This document shows, piece by piece, positions 1 to 7,249 of a stretch of 13,730 nucleotides of DNA; position 1 is the stretch's first letter; each line of letters begins with the position of its first letter. Source of the DNA: Fusobacteriaceae bacterium (GTDB lineage: Bacteria; Fusobacteriota; Fusobacteriia; Fusobacteriales; Fusobacteriaceae); contig DAOUPY010000011.1 of the NCBI GenBank assembly GCA_030625925.1, positions 1 through 13,730 on the forward strand. The letters are read 5' to 3'. Made by a program: the position numbers and the translations under genes. Below the pieces are notes generated by a model, which made no database searches, was not told where the DNA came from, and saw only the letters and a program-made list of their open reading frames with translations.

Positions 1-255
1 AGTTATGCTGAATCTTATATAAATTCGAAAAAAAGCTTAGGTAGAAAAAGGATAGAATACGAACTTCATCTAAAAGGAATAGACTCCTCCACTATAGATA
101 GTATCTATGGTGGGGAGGAAGTGGATGAAAAAACGATGATATCGGACTTACTCCATAAGGTGAAGAATAAAGAAAAAGAGAAACAGGTTGCCTATTTTAT
201 GAGAAGAGGTTTTAAATTAGGGGATATATTGGATGTGTTGAAAGGATTAGACTAA
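1..255 (+). CDS. recX: RecX-family regulatory protein, C-terminal part (5' end outside window)
   Basis: Frame 1 is open from the first base to TAA at 253-255, giving 84 residues of a truncated gene. The peptide reads SYAESYINSKKSLGRKRIEY, then an ELHLKGID segment, and ends with YFMRRGFKLGDILDVLKGLD. RecX proteins carry repeated three-helix units in which an AxxYI..K..KG..RI..EL..KGI pattern is followed by a late RRGF..xxI..VL motif, and both are visible. RecX is known to bind RecA filaments and limit their activity in recombination and SOS induction. The family call is from memory of motifs, not from a search. It shares the strand of the ribosomal genes but is separated from them by a terminator and 1.3 kb, so it is a separate transcription unit. 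Lost at the window edge: the start codon and about half of the protein. Confidence 0.8.
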   Translation, partial: SYAESYINSKKSLGRKRIEYELHLKGIDSSTIDSIYGGEEVDEKTMISDLLHKVKNKEKEKQVAYFMRRGFKLGDILDVLKGLD

Positions 256-274
256 AGAGTCTAATCCTTTTTTT
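241..274 (+). terminator. Intrinsic terminator of recX
   Basis: Perfect 13-bp stem AAAGGATTAGACT (241-253) / AGTCTAATCCTTT (258-270) with an AAAG loop, followed by four more T (271-274). The first base of the recX stop codon (253) is the last base of the left arm, so translation termination and the hairpin overlap. On the minus strand there is no T-run after the hairpin, so it is one-directional. Confidence 0.9.
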
Positions 275-380
275 AGCATAACAGTTTTTTTAAAAAATCG
301 TAAAATAGTTTGATATTATCCCAATTTAAAGCTATAAATGTTGATCCTCGTAATGTTGTTGCAATGATAAAATTCTTCAT
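273..380 (-). CDS. Possible 35-residue small protein, unknown function
   Basis: On the minus strand an ATG at 380-378 opens a 35-codon frame ending at TAA 275-273. Its peptide begins MKNFIIATTLRGSTFIALNW and ends YDFLKKLLC. The start is preceded by ACGGAGGT with a 5-nt spacer to ATG, as good a ribosome binding site as those of the ribosomal genes. It converges on recX and its stop lies in the T-tail of the recX terminator. I see no signal peptide, no clear membrane span and no family I recognise. No convincing promoter was seen: a TTGATT/TATACG pair upstream would put the transcript start inside the ribosome binding site. It could be a real small protein, a leader peptide, a gene remnant, or chance in AT-rich DNA. 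Confidence 0.35.
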   Translation of the reverse strand: MKNFIIATTLRGSTFIALNWDNIKLFYDFLKKLLC

Positions 381-575
381 ATTGTACCTCCGTATAAATT
401 TTTAATTTCTTCTAATCAAGAAAGCGCTTCGTTGCACTCTTGGTGGCTCTCGAAAACATTTAAATAGGATGAAATTGAAAAAAAAAATTTAAAATATTAG
501 ATAGTTTAAATCTCCCCCAAACCTATTATTGAAGCCCCAAGCCTTATGTGGCCTTGTCATAAATACTTAACAGAT

Positions 576-604
576 AAAAAAAAGACATTAAATTAATAAT
601 GTCT
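576..604 (-). terminator. Minus-strand intrinsic terminator candidate
   Basis: Read on the minus strand: AGACATTA, loop TTAATT, TAATGTCT, then an uninterrupted run of eight T (583-576, the first paired). The 8-bp stem has only two G-C pairs, so it is weak, but the T-tract is as long as those of the strong terminators here. It implies a minus-strand transcript arriving from beyond position 604. No gene for such a transcript was identified. Confidence 0.35.
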
Positions 605-888
605 AAGAATATGAAATGATCGGAGGTGCTGTGCACCGCCTGTGATGAAATTAGCGATAGGGATAATTTAGCTTTAAAGAAAAAACGAATGAAATGAATG
701 GAACGCACAGTGGGAACACTAAAACATAAATGCTGATATATAAAATACTGGATGGATTGCAATATTAAAGTTATAAGGTTTTTTGATTATGGAGTAATTA
801 TTTTTATCAGTTTTTGAATTTTGTTACTTTCCCACATCTTAATTTTTTCTAAATAGAAATAAATGAAGTGATCGTAGATCGTAGAGTC

Positions 889-1045
889 CAAAGTTTCCGC
901 CTTTGATACGGGATACTTTTTCTCTATAGCAAGAAAAAGTATCCAAAAAGTGCCAGAAGTTTATAAGTTGTCTTAGTGGAGTGAGTCACGATTGTTGTTG
1001 TAGGAAAAATATAGCTGAAGAAAAACGACTATAAACTTCGACTGA
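889..1045 (+). repeat. Composite intergenic palindromic repeat, copy A
   Basis: The unit starts with a small hairpin CAAAG (889-893) / CTTTG (901-905). Next comes a perfect 13-bp hairpin GGATACTTTTTCT (911-923) / AGAAAAAGTATCC (932-944), and then an 81-nt core (960-1040). The core is bounded by imperfect inverted ends GAAGTTTATA (957-966) and TATAAACTTC (1030-1039). The same order of elements recurs at 12913-13061 in the same orientation. Over the core I counted about 64 of 81 identical columns with one gap. A further shared block follows at 1176-1200, matching 13076-13099. No open frame is conserved between the copies, so this looks like a non-coding dispersed element. Confidence 0.65.
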
Positions 1046-1131
1046 AAGTCAAAAGAAAAGTCAGAACCTAGTCGGCGTCAAAGATAGAAGATTCTAACCA
1101 AGAAAAGGATTTAGTTGTGTTAAAGGTTTTG

Positions 1132-1159
1132 TTCGTGATCATTCGTGTAATTCGTGACA
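1132..1159 (+). repeat. Short TTCGTG tandem repeats
   Basis: Three consecutive near-copies: TTCGTGATCA (1132-1141), TTCGTGTAA (1142-1150) and TTCGTGACA (1151-1159). A related ATTCGTGAATC occurs at 1269-1279. They have the character of dispersed intergenic repeats and no coding context. Confidence 0.5.
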
Positions 1160-1543
1160 AAAGTTTATAGGTTTTAAATCTGTGAGAATCTGCGACGAAG
1201 AGAGATGTTCTTACTTCGGTTCCCCTTTGTCACATTCAAAATTTATTTTAGATGCAATCAATTTTGGTATTCGTGAATCGGGGAAACATAAAAAGGAAGA
1301 GTTCTACAAAAACATACTATATATATGAAAGTATATGAGGTATAAAAAAGCGTTAAATGCAGTTTCTTGAAATTTAGTATCATTAAAATAAAGATGCTAA
1401 AAACAAAAACTTTTAAACCGGACATTTGTCCTGTATCTTTCTCCATGATTTTGATAAACTAACTAAGTATTTAAGAAGCGGAGAGCTGAAAAAACTTGGC
1501 GATCCCCACAGTCACAAAAAAGGTTTATAACACAAAAAACATT

Positions 1544-1571
1544 TTGCATTTTTTAGAAAGTGTGATATAAT
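1544..1571 (+). promoter_or_regulatory. Promoter of the S10 operon
   Basis: TTGCAT (1544-1549), a 16-nt spacer, and a perfect TATAAT (1566-1571) preceded by TGA, which makes an extended -10. An A-rich stretch lies just upstream (1515-1540). Transcription should start near G1577-1578, giving a leader of about 63 nt ahead of rpsJ. That is too short for a large E. coli-type S10 leader. A small 6-bp hairpin ATAGTT/AACTAT is possible at 1589-1608. Confidence 0.75.
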
Positions 1572-1640
1572 ATTTGGGTTGTGAAAGATAGTTGACCTTA
1601 AAACTATAAAACATTACAAGACGGGAGGTGCAATATACAA

Positions 1641-1949
1641 ATGGCATCAAAGTTAAGAATCTATTTAAACGCTTATGATCATAAATTATTAGATCAATCA
1701 GCAGCAAAAATCGCAGACGTTGCTAAAAAATCTGGAGCGGAAATCGCTGGGCCAATGCCTTTACCAACAAAGATTAAGAAGCACACTGTATTAAGATCAG
1801 TTCACGTTAACAAATCTTCTAGAGAGCAATTCGAAATGAGAGTTCACAGAAGAATGGTTGAGATTAAAGACGCTACTCAAAAGACTATTTCATCTTTAAC
1901 TGCAGTTAACTTACCAGCTGGTGTAGGTATTGAAATCAAACAAGTTTAA
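1641..1949 (+). CDS. rpsJ: Small ribosomal subunit protein S10 (NusE)
   Basis: 102 residues, the normal bacterial length. S10 sits in the 30S head and doubles as NusE, which with NusB binds boxA RNA in antitermination complexes. Diagnostic stretches are LRIYLNAYDHKLLDQSAAKI near the N-terminus, PLPTKIKKHTVLRSVHVNKS in the loop region, and REQFEMRVHRR. The ATG at 1641 follows GGGAGGTG (1623-1630) with a 10-nt spacer, slightly longer than for its neighbours. It is the first gene of the cluster. The next gene begins only after 165 nt, the largest gap until secY. The MA.KLRI start matches the family, so no upstream start is needed. Confidence 0.98.
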   Translation: MASKLRIYLNAYDHKLLDQSAAKIADVAKKSGAEIAGPMPLPTKIKKHTVLRSVHVNKSSREQFEMRVHRRMVEIKDATQKTISSLTAVNLPAGVGIEIKQV

Positions 1950-2114
1950 TTACTAATGGTTTCGTTTTGTTAGGTAATTTAAAAATCACATTTTAGATTG
2001 CTTTACAGAATAATACACGTTGGCAGCAATAAGCTGTTTTCTGTAAAAAGAAAACATAGGAACCACGAGGCGAAGTTGCTAACCAATATATTATTTGATG
2101 GAGGTAAACACAAT
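1946..2114 (+). promoter_or_regulatory. Structured spacer between rpsJ and rplC, candidate regulatory leader
   Basis: A first hairpin AATTACTAA (1948-1956) / TTAGGTAATT (1970-1979), with one bulged G, overlaps the rpsJ stop codon. It has no T-run, so it is not a terminator. A second, two-tier fold pairs GTT and AGCAA (2019-2021, 2025-2029, with GGC bulged) with TTGCTAAC (2076-2083). It encloses a perfect 8-bp hairpin TGTTTTCT (2035-2042) / AGAAAACA (2049-2056) and an unpaired GGAACCACGAGGCG segment (2059-2072). The rplC ribosome binding site GGAGGT (2100-2105) follows. An autoregulatory site for an r-protein such as L4 or L3 is inference from position and foldability. Confidence 0.45.
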
Positions 2115-2741
2115 ATGTCAGGAATTTTAGGTAAAAAAATCGGAATGACTCAAATTTTCGAGAATGGAAAAGCTATTCCAGTAACTGTAATCGAAGCAGG
2201 TCCTAACTATGTTTTACAAAAGAAAACTGTAGAAAAAGAAGGGTACTCAGCTATTCAATTAGGTTTCGGGGAAAAGAAAGAGAAGAACACTACTAAGCCA
2301 CTTATGGGAATCTTCAACAAAGCTGGAGTTAAATCTCAAAGATTTGTTAAAGAACTTAAAGTAGACTCAGTAGAAGGTTATGAATTAGGACAAGAGTTAA
2401 AAGTAGACGTTTTAGAAGGTACTAACTTCGTAGACATCACAGGTACTTCAAAAGGTAAAGGTACTGCCGGTGTAATGAAGAGACATAACTTCAGCGGAAA
2501 CAGAGCAACTCATGGTGTTTCAAGAAATCATAGACTTGGAGGATCAATTGGACAATCTTCAAACCCTTCTAAAGTATTCAAAGGTATGAAAATGATGGGA
2601 AGATATGGTAATGCACAAGTAACTGTTCAAAACTTAGAATTAGTAAAAGTTGATATTGAAAACAACTTATTATTAGTAAAAGGTGCGGTTCCAGGACCAA
2701 AGAACGGATACATCGTAATTAAGCCAGCTATCAAAAAATAA
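2115..2741 (+). CDS. rplC: Large ribosomal subunit protein L3
   Basis: 208 residues from the ATG at 2115, preceded by GGAGGT (2100-2105) with a 9-nt spacer. The open frame continues upstream to a TTG at 1998, but the extra 39 residues resemble nothing in L3 and have no ribosome binding site. MSGILGKKIGMTQIFENG is the standard L3 N-terminus. L3 is an early assembly protein of the 50S subunit, and its long loop reaches the peptidyl transferase centre. That loop is visible as KGKGTAGVMKRHNFSG followed by GSIGQSSNPSKVFKGMKM. The C-terminus PGPKNGYIVIKPAIKK is also typical. L4 follows after 29 nt. Confidence 0.98.
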   Translation: MSGILGKKIGMTQIFENGKAIPVTVIEAGPNYVLQKKTVEKEGYSAIQLGFGEKKEKNTTKPLMGIFNKAGVKSQRFVKELKVDSVEGYELGQELKVDVLEGTNFVDITGTSKGKGTAGVMKRHNFSGNRATHGVSRNHRLGGSIGQSSNPSKVFKGMKMMGRYGNAQVTVQNLELVKVDIENNLLLVKGAVPGPKNGYIVIKPAIKK

Positions 2742-2770
2742 TTTAGAAGGAATAAGAGAGGAGGACGACA

Positions 2771-3403
2771 ATGTCAGTTTTAAATATATATGATGTTACA
2801 GGTGCTCAAACTGGTACTGTAGAAGTTAAAGATACAGTATTCGCTATTGAGCCTAATAAGACAGTTTTACACGAAGTGTTAACTGCTGAATTAGCTGCTG
2901 CAAGACAAGGGACTGCATCAACTAAGACAAGAGGAATGGTGAGAGGTGGAGGAAGAAAGCCTTTCAGACAAAAGGGAACAGGTAGAGCTAGACAAGGTAC
3001 TATCAGAGCCCCTCATATGGTAGGTGGAGGAGTTACATTCGGTCCGTCACCAAGATCATTTGAAAAGAAAGTAAATAAGAAAGTAAGAAGCTTAGCTTTA
3101 AAATCAGCTTTATCAGCTAAAGTAGCTAACGGAGATATCTTAGTATTAGATGCAACATTTGATGCACCTAGAACAAAGACAATCGTTGCGTTAACAACTG
3201 CTTTAAAAGCTACTAATAAGCAATTATTCGTAGTAAATGATTTAGCAAACAAAGAAGACTTCAACTTATATTTATCAGCTAGAAACCTAGAAAATGCAGT
3301 TGTATTACAACCAAATGAATTAGGTGTATACTGGTTATTAAAGCAAAACCAAGTAATCATTACTAAGGATGCTTTAACAACACTTGAGGAGGTGCTAGGA
3401 TAA
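2771..3403 (+). CDS. rplD: Large ribosomal subunit protein L4
   Basis: 210 residues, within the usual range. L4 binds domain I of 23S rRNA, and its extended loop lines the exit tunnel. The loop is seen at about residues 52-92, including [20 protein letters not shown] and [16 protein letters not shown]. In several bacteria L4 also represses its own operon, but nothing in this protein alone proves that here. The ATG at 2771 follows GAGAGGAGG (2756-2764). The gene ends in TAATG, so its last base is the first base of the L23 start, and the L23 ribosome binding site GAGGAGGTG (3385-3393) lies in its 3' end. That implies translational coupling. Confidence 0.98.
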   Translation: MSVLNIYDVTGAQTGTVEVKDTVFAIEPNKTVLHEVLTAELAAARQGTASTKTRGMVRGGGRKPFRQKGTGRARQGTIRAPHMVGGGVTFGPSPRSFEKKVNKKVRSLALKSALSAKVANGDILVLDATFDAPRTKTIVALTTALKATNKQLFVVNDLANKEDFNLYLSARNLENAVVLQPNELGVYWLLKQNQVIITKDALTTLEEVLG

Positions 3404-3690
3404 TGACTGCTTACGATATCATCAAAAAGCCTATCATCACTGAAAAATCTGAAATTTTAAGAAGAGAATTCAATAAATTCACTTTTGAAGTAAATAAGAA
3501 GGCTAACAAAATTGAAATAAGAAAAGCTATCGAAACTATCTTTAATGTAAAGGTAACAGATGTAGCTACATCTAACATCAAATCAGTTTCAGCTAGACAT
3601 GGACAAAAGTTGTACATGACTCAAGCGAAGAAAAAAGCTGTTGTAACATTAGCTGCAGGAAATGCAATAACTTACTTCGAAACAGTTTAA
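3403..3690 (+). CDS. rplW: Large ribosomal subunit protein L23
   Basis: 95 residues, normal length. L23 sits at the polypeptide exit of the 50S subunit, where trigger factor and the signal recognition particle dock. Typical features are TAYDIIKKPIITEKS at the N-terminus and FEVNKKANKIEIRKAIETIF followed by NVKVTDV in the core. The start overlaps the L4 stop by one base (TAATG). A 55-nt gap with an AT-only hairpin AAATAT/ATATTT (3707-3721) follows before L2. Confidence 0.97.
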   Translation: MTAYDIIKKPIITEKSEILRREFNKFTFEVNKKANKIEIRKAIETIFNVKVTDVATSNIKSVSARHGQKLYMTQAKKKAVVTLAAGNAITYFETV

Positions 3691-3745
3691 TTGAACAAAA
3701 TTTTAAAAATATAAGATATTTATAGGTCAATGGAGGTTAATAGAA

Positions 3746-4579
3746 ATGGCAATCAGAAAGATGAAAGCTATGACTAACGGTACGAGACATATGTCTTACC
3801 TAGTTAGTGAAGAATTAGATAAAAATGTTAGACCTGAAAAATCTTTGACTGTACCTTTAAATTCAGCGTACGGTAGAGATAACTATGGTCACAGAACAGG
3901 TAGAAACAGACAAAAAGGTCATAAGAGAATGTATAGAATAATTGATTTCAAAAGAAATAAATTAGACATACCTGCAAAGGTAGCATCTATTCAATATGAT
4001 CCAAACAGAACAGCAAACATCGCTTTATTACATTATGTAGATGGAGAAAAGAGATATATCTTAGCTCCTAAAGGATTAGTAGCTGGAGACGTTGTAATGG
4101 CAGGAGCTACCGCAGAAATCAAGCCAGGAAACGCACTTAAGTTAAAGGATATGCCAGTAGGAACGCAAATCCATAACGTTGAATTACAAATTGCTAAAGG
4201 TGGACAATTAGTAAGATCTGCAGGAACTTCAGCTAGACTAGTTGCTAAAGAAGGAACTTACTGTCATATCGAATTACCTTCTGGAGAATTAAGATTAATT
4301 CATAAAGAATGTATGGCAACTATTGGTGAGATCGGAAACGCTGAACATCAATTAGTTTCAATCGGTAAAGCAGGTAGAAACAGAAACATGGGAAGAAGAC
4401 CACATACAAGAGGATCAGCAATGAATCCTTGTGATCATCCACATGGTGGAGGAGAAGGTAGATCACCTATCGGTAGAAAATCTCCTGTTACTCCTTGGGG
4501 TAAACCAACTTTAGGTAAGAAAACTAGAGGAAAGAAAGCATCTGATAAGTTCATCGTAAGAAGAAAGAAGAAAAAGTAA
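3746..4579 (+). CDS. rplB: Large ribosomal subunit protein L2
   Basis: 277 residues, the standard length. L2 binds 23S rRNA near the peptidyl transferase centre and supports subunit association. The conserved C-terminal segment is intact: [20 protein letters not shown] with histidines at residues 231 and 233, then [18 protein letters not shown], ending RRKKKK. The N-terminal RNA-binding fold shows [19 protein letters not shown]. The ATG at 3746 follows TGGAGGT (3731-3737). S19 begins 21 nt after the stop. No anomalies seen. Confidence 0.98.
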   Translation: MAIRKMKAMTNGTRHMSYLVSEELDKNVRPEKSLTVPLNSAYGRDNYGHRTGRNRQKGHKRMYRIIDFKRNKLDIPAKVASIQYDPNRTANIALLHYVDGEKRYILAPKGLVAGDVVMAGATAEIKPGNALKLKDMPVGTQIHNVELQIAKGGQLVRSAGTSARLVAKEGTYCHIELPSGELRLIHKECMATIGEIGNAEHQLVSIGKAGRNRNMGRRPHTRGSAMNPCDHPHGGGEGRSPIGRKSPVTPWGKPTLGKKTRGKKASDKFIVRRKKKK

Positions 4580-4600
4580 TTTGAGAGGAGGCACTGACTA

Positions 4601-4882
4601 ATGGCAAGATCATTAAAAAAAGGACCTTTTTGTGATCATCACTTAATGAAGAAAGTTGAAGCGGCAATAGCAGCGGATAACATGAAAGCGGTAATCAAAA
4701 CTTGGTCAAGAAGATCAACTATATTTCCTAGCTTCATTGGATTAACATTTGGAGTCTATAACGGTAAAAAGCATGTACCGGTTCACGTAACTGAGTATAT
4801 GGTTGGACATAAGTTAGGAGAATTTTCACCTACTAGAACTTATTACGGTCATGGTGTAGATAAAAAGAAAAAGAAAAAATAA
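4601..4882 (+). CDS. rpsS: Small ribosomal subunit protein S19
   Basis: 93 residues. S19 lies in the 30S head, pairs with S13 and contacts the A-site tRNA and bridge regions. The start [20 protein letters not shown] and the core [20 protein letters not shown], then [20 protein letters not shown], are textbook S19. The protein ends in six lysines, a somewhat more basic tail than usual. The ATG at 4601 follows GAGAGGAGG (4583-4591). A 36-nt gap separates it from the real L22 start. Confidence 0.98.
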   Translation: MARSLKKGPFCDHHLMKKVEAAIAADNMKAVIKTWSRRSTIFPSFIGLTFGVYNGKKHVPVHVTEYMVGHKLGEFSPTRTYYGHGVDKKKKKK

Positions 4883-4918
4883 TGTATCAATTAGGATATG
4901 ATAAGGGAGGTTATACTA

Positions 4919-5251
4919 GTGGAAGCTAGAGCAATAACTAGATATGTGAGATTATCTCCAAGAAAAGCAAGATTAGTAGCAGACTTAATAAGAGGAAAAT
5001 CAGCGTTAGAAGCGTTAGACATCCTTGAGTTCGCAAACAAGAAATCAGCAGTAATAATAAAGAAAACTTTATCATCAGCTATCGCTAACGCAACTAACAA
5101 CCATGAAATGGATGAAGAAAAATTAGTTGTTTCTACAATAATGATCAATGAAGGACCAGTATTGAAGAGAATTAAGCCAAGAGCAATGGGTAAGGCAGAC
5201 ATAATCAGAAAACCTACAGCACACATCGTTGTAGCAGTATCGGAGAAGTAA
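4919..5251 (+). CDS. rplV: Large ribosomal subunit protein L22
   Basis: 110 residues from a GTG at 4919. The frame opens at an ATG at 4898, but the strong AAGGGAGG (4903-4910) lies between the two, 8 nt from the GTG. EARAITRYVRLSPRKARLV is where L22 homologues begin, so GTG is chosen. L22 touches all domains of 23S rRNA, and its beta-hairpin narrows the exit tunnel near the macrolide site. The hairpin region reads LKRIKPRAMGKADIIRKPTA. Here Met and Pro replace residues that are more often basic or small, worth noting but within natural variation. S3 follows after 17 nt. Confidence 0.96.
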   Translation: MEARAITRYVRLSPRKARLVADLIRGKSALEALDILEFANKKSAVIIKKTLSSAIANATNNHEMDEEKLVVSTIMINEGPVLKRIKPRAMGKADIIRKPTAHIVVAVSEK

Positions 5252-5268
5252 ATCAGGGAGGTAAGACT

Positions 5269-5925
5269 GTGGGACAAAAAGTAGATCCTAGAGGACTAAG
5301 ACTTGGAATTACAAGAACTTGGGAATCAGCTTGGTATGCTGGAAAAAAAGAGTATGCAAATTACTTACACGAAGATATGGAAATCAGATCTTTCGTAAAG
5401 AAAGCTTACTACCATGCAGGAATTTCTAAAGTTAAAATAGAAAGAACTTCACCTTCACAGGTTGTAGTTTTAATATTCACAGCTAAAGCTGGAATTGTAA
5501 TTGGAAGAAAAGGTTCTGAAATTGAATCATTAAAGACAAAGTTAGTTAAGATGACTGGTAAAAAAGTTATCATTAAAGTGCAAGAAGTTAGAAACTTCAA
5601 CAAAGACGCAACTTTAGTAGCAGAGGGAATCGCAACTTCAATTGAGAAGAGGGTTGCTTATAAAAGAGCAATGAACCAAGCTATAATGAGAGCTGAAAAA
5701 GCTGGAGCAAAAGGAATCAAAGTAATGATTTCAGGAAGACTTAATGGAGCAGAAATCGCTAGAGCAGAGTGGAATGTAGCAGGAAAAGTACCTTTACATA
5801 CTTTAAGAGCTGACATCGATTATGCAACAGCAACTGCTAGAACTACATATGGAGCTTTAGGAATCAAAGTATGGATTTTTAATGGTGAAGTGCTTCCAAC
5901 TAAAAAGGAAGGAGGGGTTAAGTAA
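5269..5925 (+). CDS. rpsC: Small ribosomal subunit protein S3
   Basis: 218 residues from a GTG at 5269, after AGGGAGGT (5255-5262). The start [20 protein letters not shown] is the conserved S3 N-terminus. S3 forms part of the mRNA entry channel and its helicase activity. A KH domain carries the GRKG loop at residues 79-82, inside [16 protein letters not shown]. The C-terminal domain has [16 protein letters not shown] and [16 protein letters not shown]. The 3' end contains the AAGGAGGGG ribosome binding site for L16, which starts two bases after the stop. Confidence 0.98.
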   Translation: MGQKVDPRGLRLGITRTWESAWYAGKKEYANYLHEDMEIRSFVKKAYYHAGISKVKIERTSPSQVVVLIFTAKAGIVIGRKGSEIESLKTKLVKMTGKKVIIKVQEVRNFNKDATLVAEGIATSIEKRVAYKRAMNQAIMRAEKAGAKGIKVMISGRLNGAEIARAEWNVAGKVPLHTLRADIDYATATARTTYGALGIKVWIFNGEVLPTKKEGGVK

Positions 5926-5927
5926 TT

Positions 5928-6347
5928 ATGTTAATGCCTAAAAGAACAAAACATAGAAAAAGTTTCAGAGGAAGAATGAAAGGAACTGCTTCAAGAGGAA
6001 ATACTGTAGCATTCGGAGATTTCGGTTTACAAGCTTTAGAGCCTAAATGGATCACGAATAGACAAATTGAATCTTGTAGAGTAGCAATGAACAGAACTTT
6101 CAAAAGAGAAGGAACTGTATTTATTAGAATATTTCCTGACAAGCCTATCACAGCAAGACCTGCTGGAGTTAGAATGGGAAAAGGTAAAGGTAACGTAGAA
6201 GGTTATGTTGCAGTAGTAAAACCAGGAAGAATCATGTTTGAGGTTTCTGGAGTAACTGAAGAGCTTGCATTAGCAGCTTTAAGAAAAGCTACAATGAAAT
6301 TACCAATCGCTTGTAAAATTGTAAAAAAAGATGGTGGTGAGAAATAA
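5928..6347 (+). CDS. rplP: Large ribosomal subunit protein L16
   Basis: 139 residues, normal length. L16 helps place the A-site tRNA and is a late 50S assembly protein. The start [19 protein letters not shown] fits the family form MLxPKRxKxRK, so the first ATG is used rather than the one two codons on. The [20 protein letters not shown] segment near the middle is diagnostic. The preceding GGAGG is inside rpsC (5910-5914). Its stop overlaps the L29 start in a TAATG junction. Confidence 0.98.
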   Translation: MLMPKRTKHRKSFRGRMKGTASRGNTVAFGDFGLQALEPKWITNRQIESCRVAMNRTFKREGTVFIRIFPDKPITARPAGVRMGKGKGNVEGYVAVVKPGRIMFEVSGVTEELALAALRKATMKLPIACKIVKKDGGEK

Positions 6348-6535
6348 TGGAAGCTAAAGAAATCAGAGGAATTGCTACTGAGGAATTAGTAGTGAAAGCA
6401 AAAGAATTAAAAGAAGAATTATTTAACTTAAAGTTTCAACTTTCATTAGGTCAATTAGCGAACACTGCTAAGATAAGAGAAGTTAGAAGAAACATCGCTA
6501 GAATCAAAACTATTTTAAATGAGAGAACAGCTTAA
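6347..6535 (+). CDS. rpmC: Large ribosomal subunit protein L29
   Basis: 62 residues. L29 is a small helical hairpin beside L23 at the tunnel exit. The pattern [19 protein letters not shown] followed by [18 protein letters not shown] is characteristic. Its ribosome binding site is poor (GGTGGTGAG inside rplP) compared with the rest of the cluster. The start overlaps the L16 stop by one base, so translation probably depends on ribosomes arriving from L16. Confidence 0.97.
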   Translation: MEAKEIRGIATEELVVKAKELKEELFNLKFQLSLGQLANTAKIREVRRNIARIKTILNERTA

Positions 6536-6576
6536 TAAAGTTAAGTAACTCATTGTACAACGAGGAGGTAGGGTTC

Positions 6577-6828
6577 TTGAGAAACGAAAGAAAAGTTAGA
6601 GAAGGAATCGTTGTTTCGGACAAGATGGATAAAACTATCGTTGTTATGGAAGAAACTACGAAATTACACTCTTTATATAAAAAAAGAATGAAAAGAACTA
6701 ACAAATTTAAGGCTCATGACGAAAACAACATCGCTAAAACTGGCGATAGAGTAAGAATCATGGAAACTAAGCCATTATCTAAAGATAAGAGATGGAGATT
6801 AGTTGAAGTAATAGTAAAAGCTAAGTAA
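6577..6828 (+). CDS. rpsQ: Small ribosomal subunit protein S17
   Basis: 83 residues from a TTG at 6577. The frame also opens at an ATG at 6553, but GAGGAGGT (6562-6569) lies inside that extension, 7 nt before the [22 protein letters not shown] is the usual start of S17. S17 is a primary binder of the 5' domain of 16S rRNA with an OB fold. The conserved HAHDE-like segment appears as [20 protein letters not shown], and [14 protein letters not shown] closes the fold. Last gene of the S10 block; L14 follows after 35 nt with no terminator. Confidence 0.96.
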   Translation: MRNERKVREGIVVSDKMDKTIVVMEETTKLHSLYKKRMKRTNKFKAHDENNIAKTGDRVRIMETKPLSKDKRWRLVEVIVKAK

Positions 6829-6863
6829 TCTTAATTAGTTAGAGATTGAGAGGAGGGTACAAC

Positions 6864-7232
6864 ATGGTACAACAACAAACTGTCCTTAATGTTGCTGATA
6901 ACTCAGGTGCTAAGAAAATAATGGTAATCAGAGTTTTAGGTGGATCTGTAAGAAGATTCGGAACTATCGGTGACATAGTTGTAGCTTCAGTTAAAGAAGC
7001 GAATCCTGGCGGAAACGTTAAAAAGGGAGACGTAATCAGAGCTGTAGTAGTTAGAACTAAAAAGGAAATAAGAAGACAAGACGGATCATATATCAAATTT
7101 GATGACAACGCAGCAGTTGTAATCAATGACAAAAAAGAGCCAAGAGGAACAAGAATATTTGGACCTGTTGCTAGAGAATTAAGAGCAAAAGACTTTATGA
7201 GAATAGTTTCTTTAGCTCCTGAAGTATTATAA
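6864..7232 (+). CDS. rplN: Large ribosomal subunit protein L14
   Basis: 122 residues from the ATG at 6864, the family length. An in-frame ATG at 6846 lies upstream of the ribosome binding site GAGAGGAGGG (6848-6857) and would add six non-conserved residues. L14 forms an intersubunit bridge and binds the factor Rsf[21 protein letters not shown], then [20 protein letters not shown] and [14 protein letters not shown], are all highly conserved. First gene of the spc block, with no separate promoter visible in the 35-nt gap. Confidence 0.98.
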   Translation: MVQQQTVLNVADNSGAKKIMVIRVLGGSVRRFGTIGDIVVASVKEANPGGNVKKGDVIRAVVVRTKKEIRRQDGSYIKFDDNAAVVINDKKEPRGTRIFGPVARELRAKDFMRIVSLAPEVL

Positions 7233-7249
7233 GGAAGGAGGCTTAAATC

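Larger units (their letters stand above)
275..1540. other. Gene-poor intergenic region between recX and the S10 operon
   Basis: Apart from the possible small ORF at 273-380, I find no frame here with both a plausible protein and a ribosome binding site. Longer frames on the minus strand (544-762, 1258-1446) lack a good ribosome binding site and have low-complexity Phe/Ile/Tyr/Ser-rich translations typical of AT-rich spacer. The region does hold hairpins: 584-603, GGTGC tgt GCACC at 625-637, a 13-bp stem at 911-944, and GGACA tt TGTCC at 1420-1431. It also has a composite repeat at 889-1045, a direct GATCGTA pair at 870-883, and TTCGTG repeats at 1132-1159. Base usage is more irregular than in the operon, with C/G-rich islands set in A/T-rich DNA. 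Confidence 0.7.

Noticed and set aside
622..640. GGTGC/GCACC hairpin as a known structured RNA such as SRP RNA or a riboswitch
   Set aside because: Only five base pairs plus two outer pairs; none of the conserved bases of the RNA families I can recall are present.
544..762. Minus-strand frame of 72 residues
   Set aside because: No ribosome binding site, Phe/Ser/Ile-rich composition expected from AT-rich spacer, and the hairpin terminator at 576-604 lies inside it.
1420..1431. GGACATTTGTCC palindrome as a repressor operator
   Set aside because: A single short palindrome more than 100 nt upstream of the rpsJ promoter, with no second site and no recognised regulator.
1258..1446. Minus-strand frame of 62 residues with hydrophobic stretch
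   Set aside because: No ribosome binding site before its ATG and no recognisable family; hydrophobicity is expected by chance from T-rich DNA.
1525..1707. Minus-strand frame of 60 residues
   Set aside because: Runs across the S10 promoter and the start of rpsJ; shadow of a certain gene.
1998..2114. N-terminal extension of L3 from a TTG
   Set aside because: Extra 39 residues have no resemblance to L3, no ribosome binding site, and the family start with GGAGGT is at 2115.
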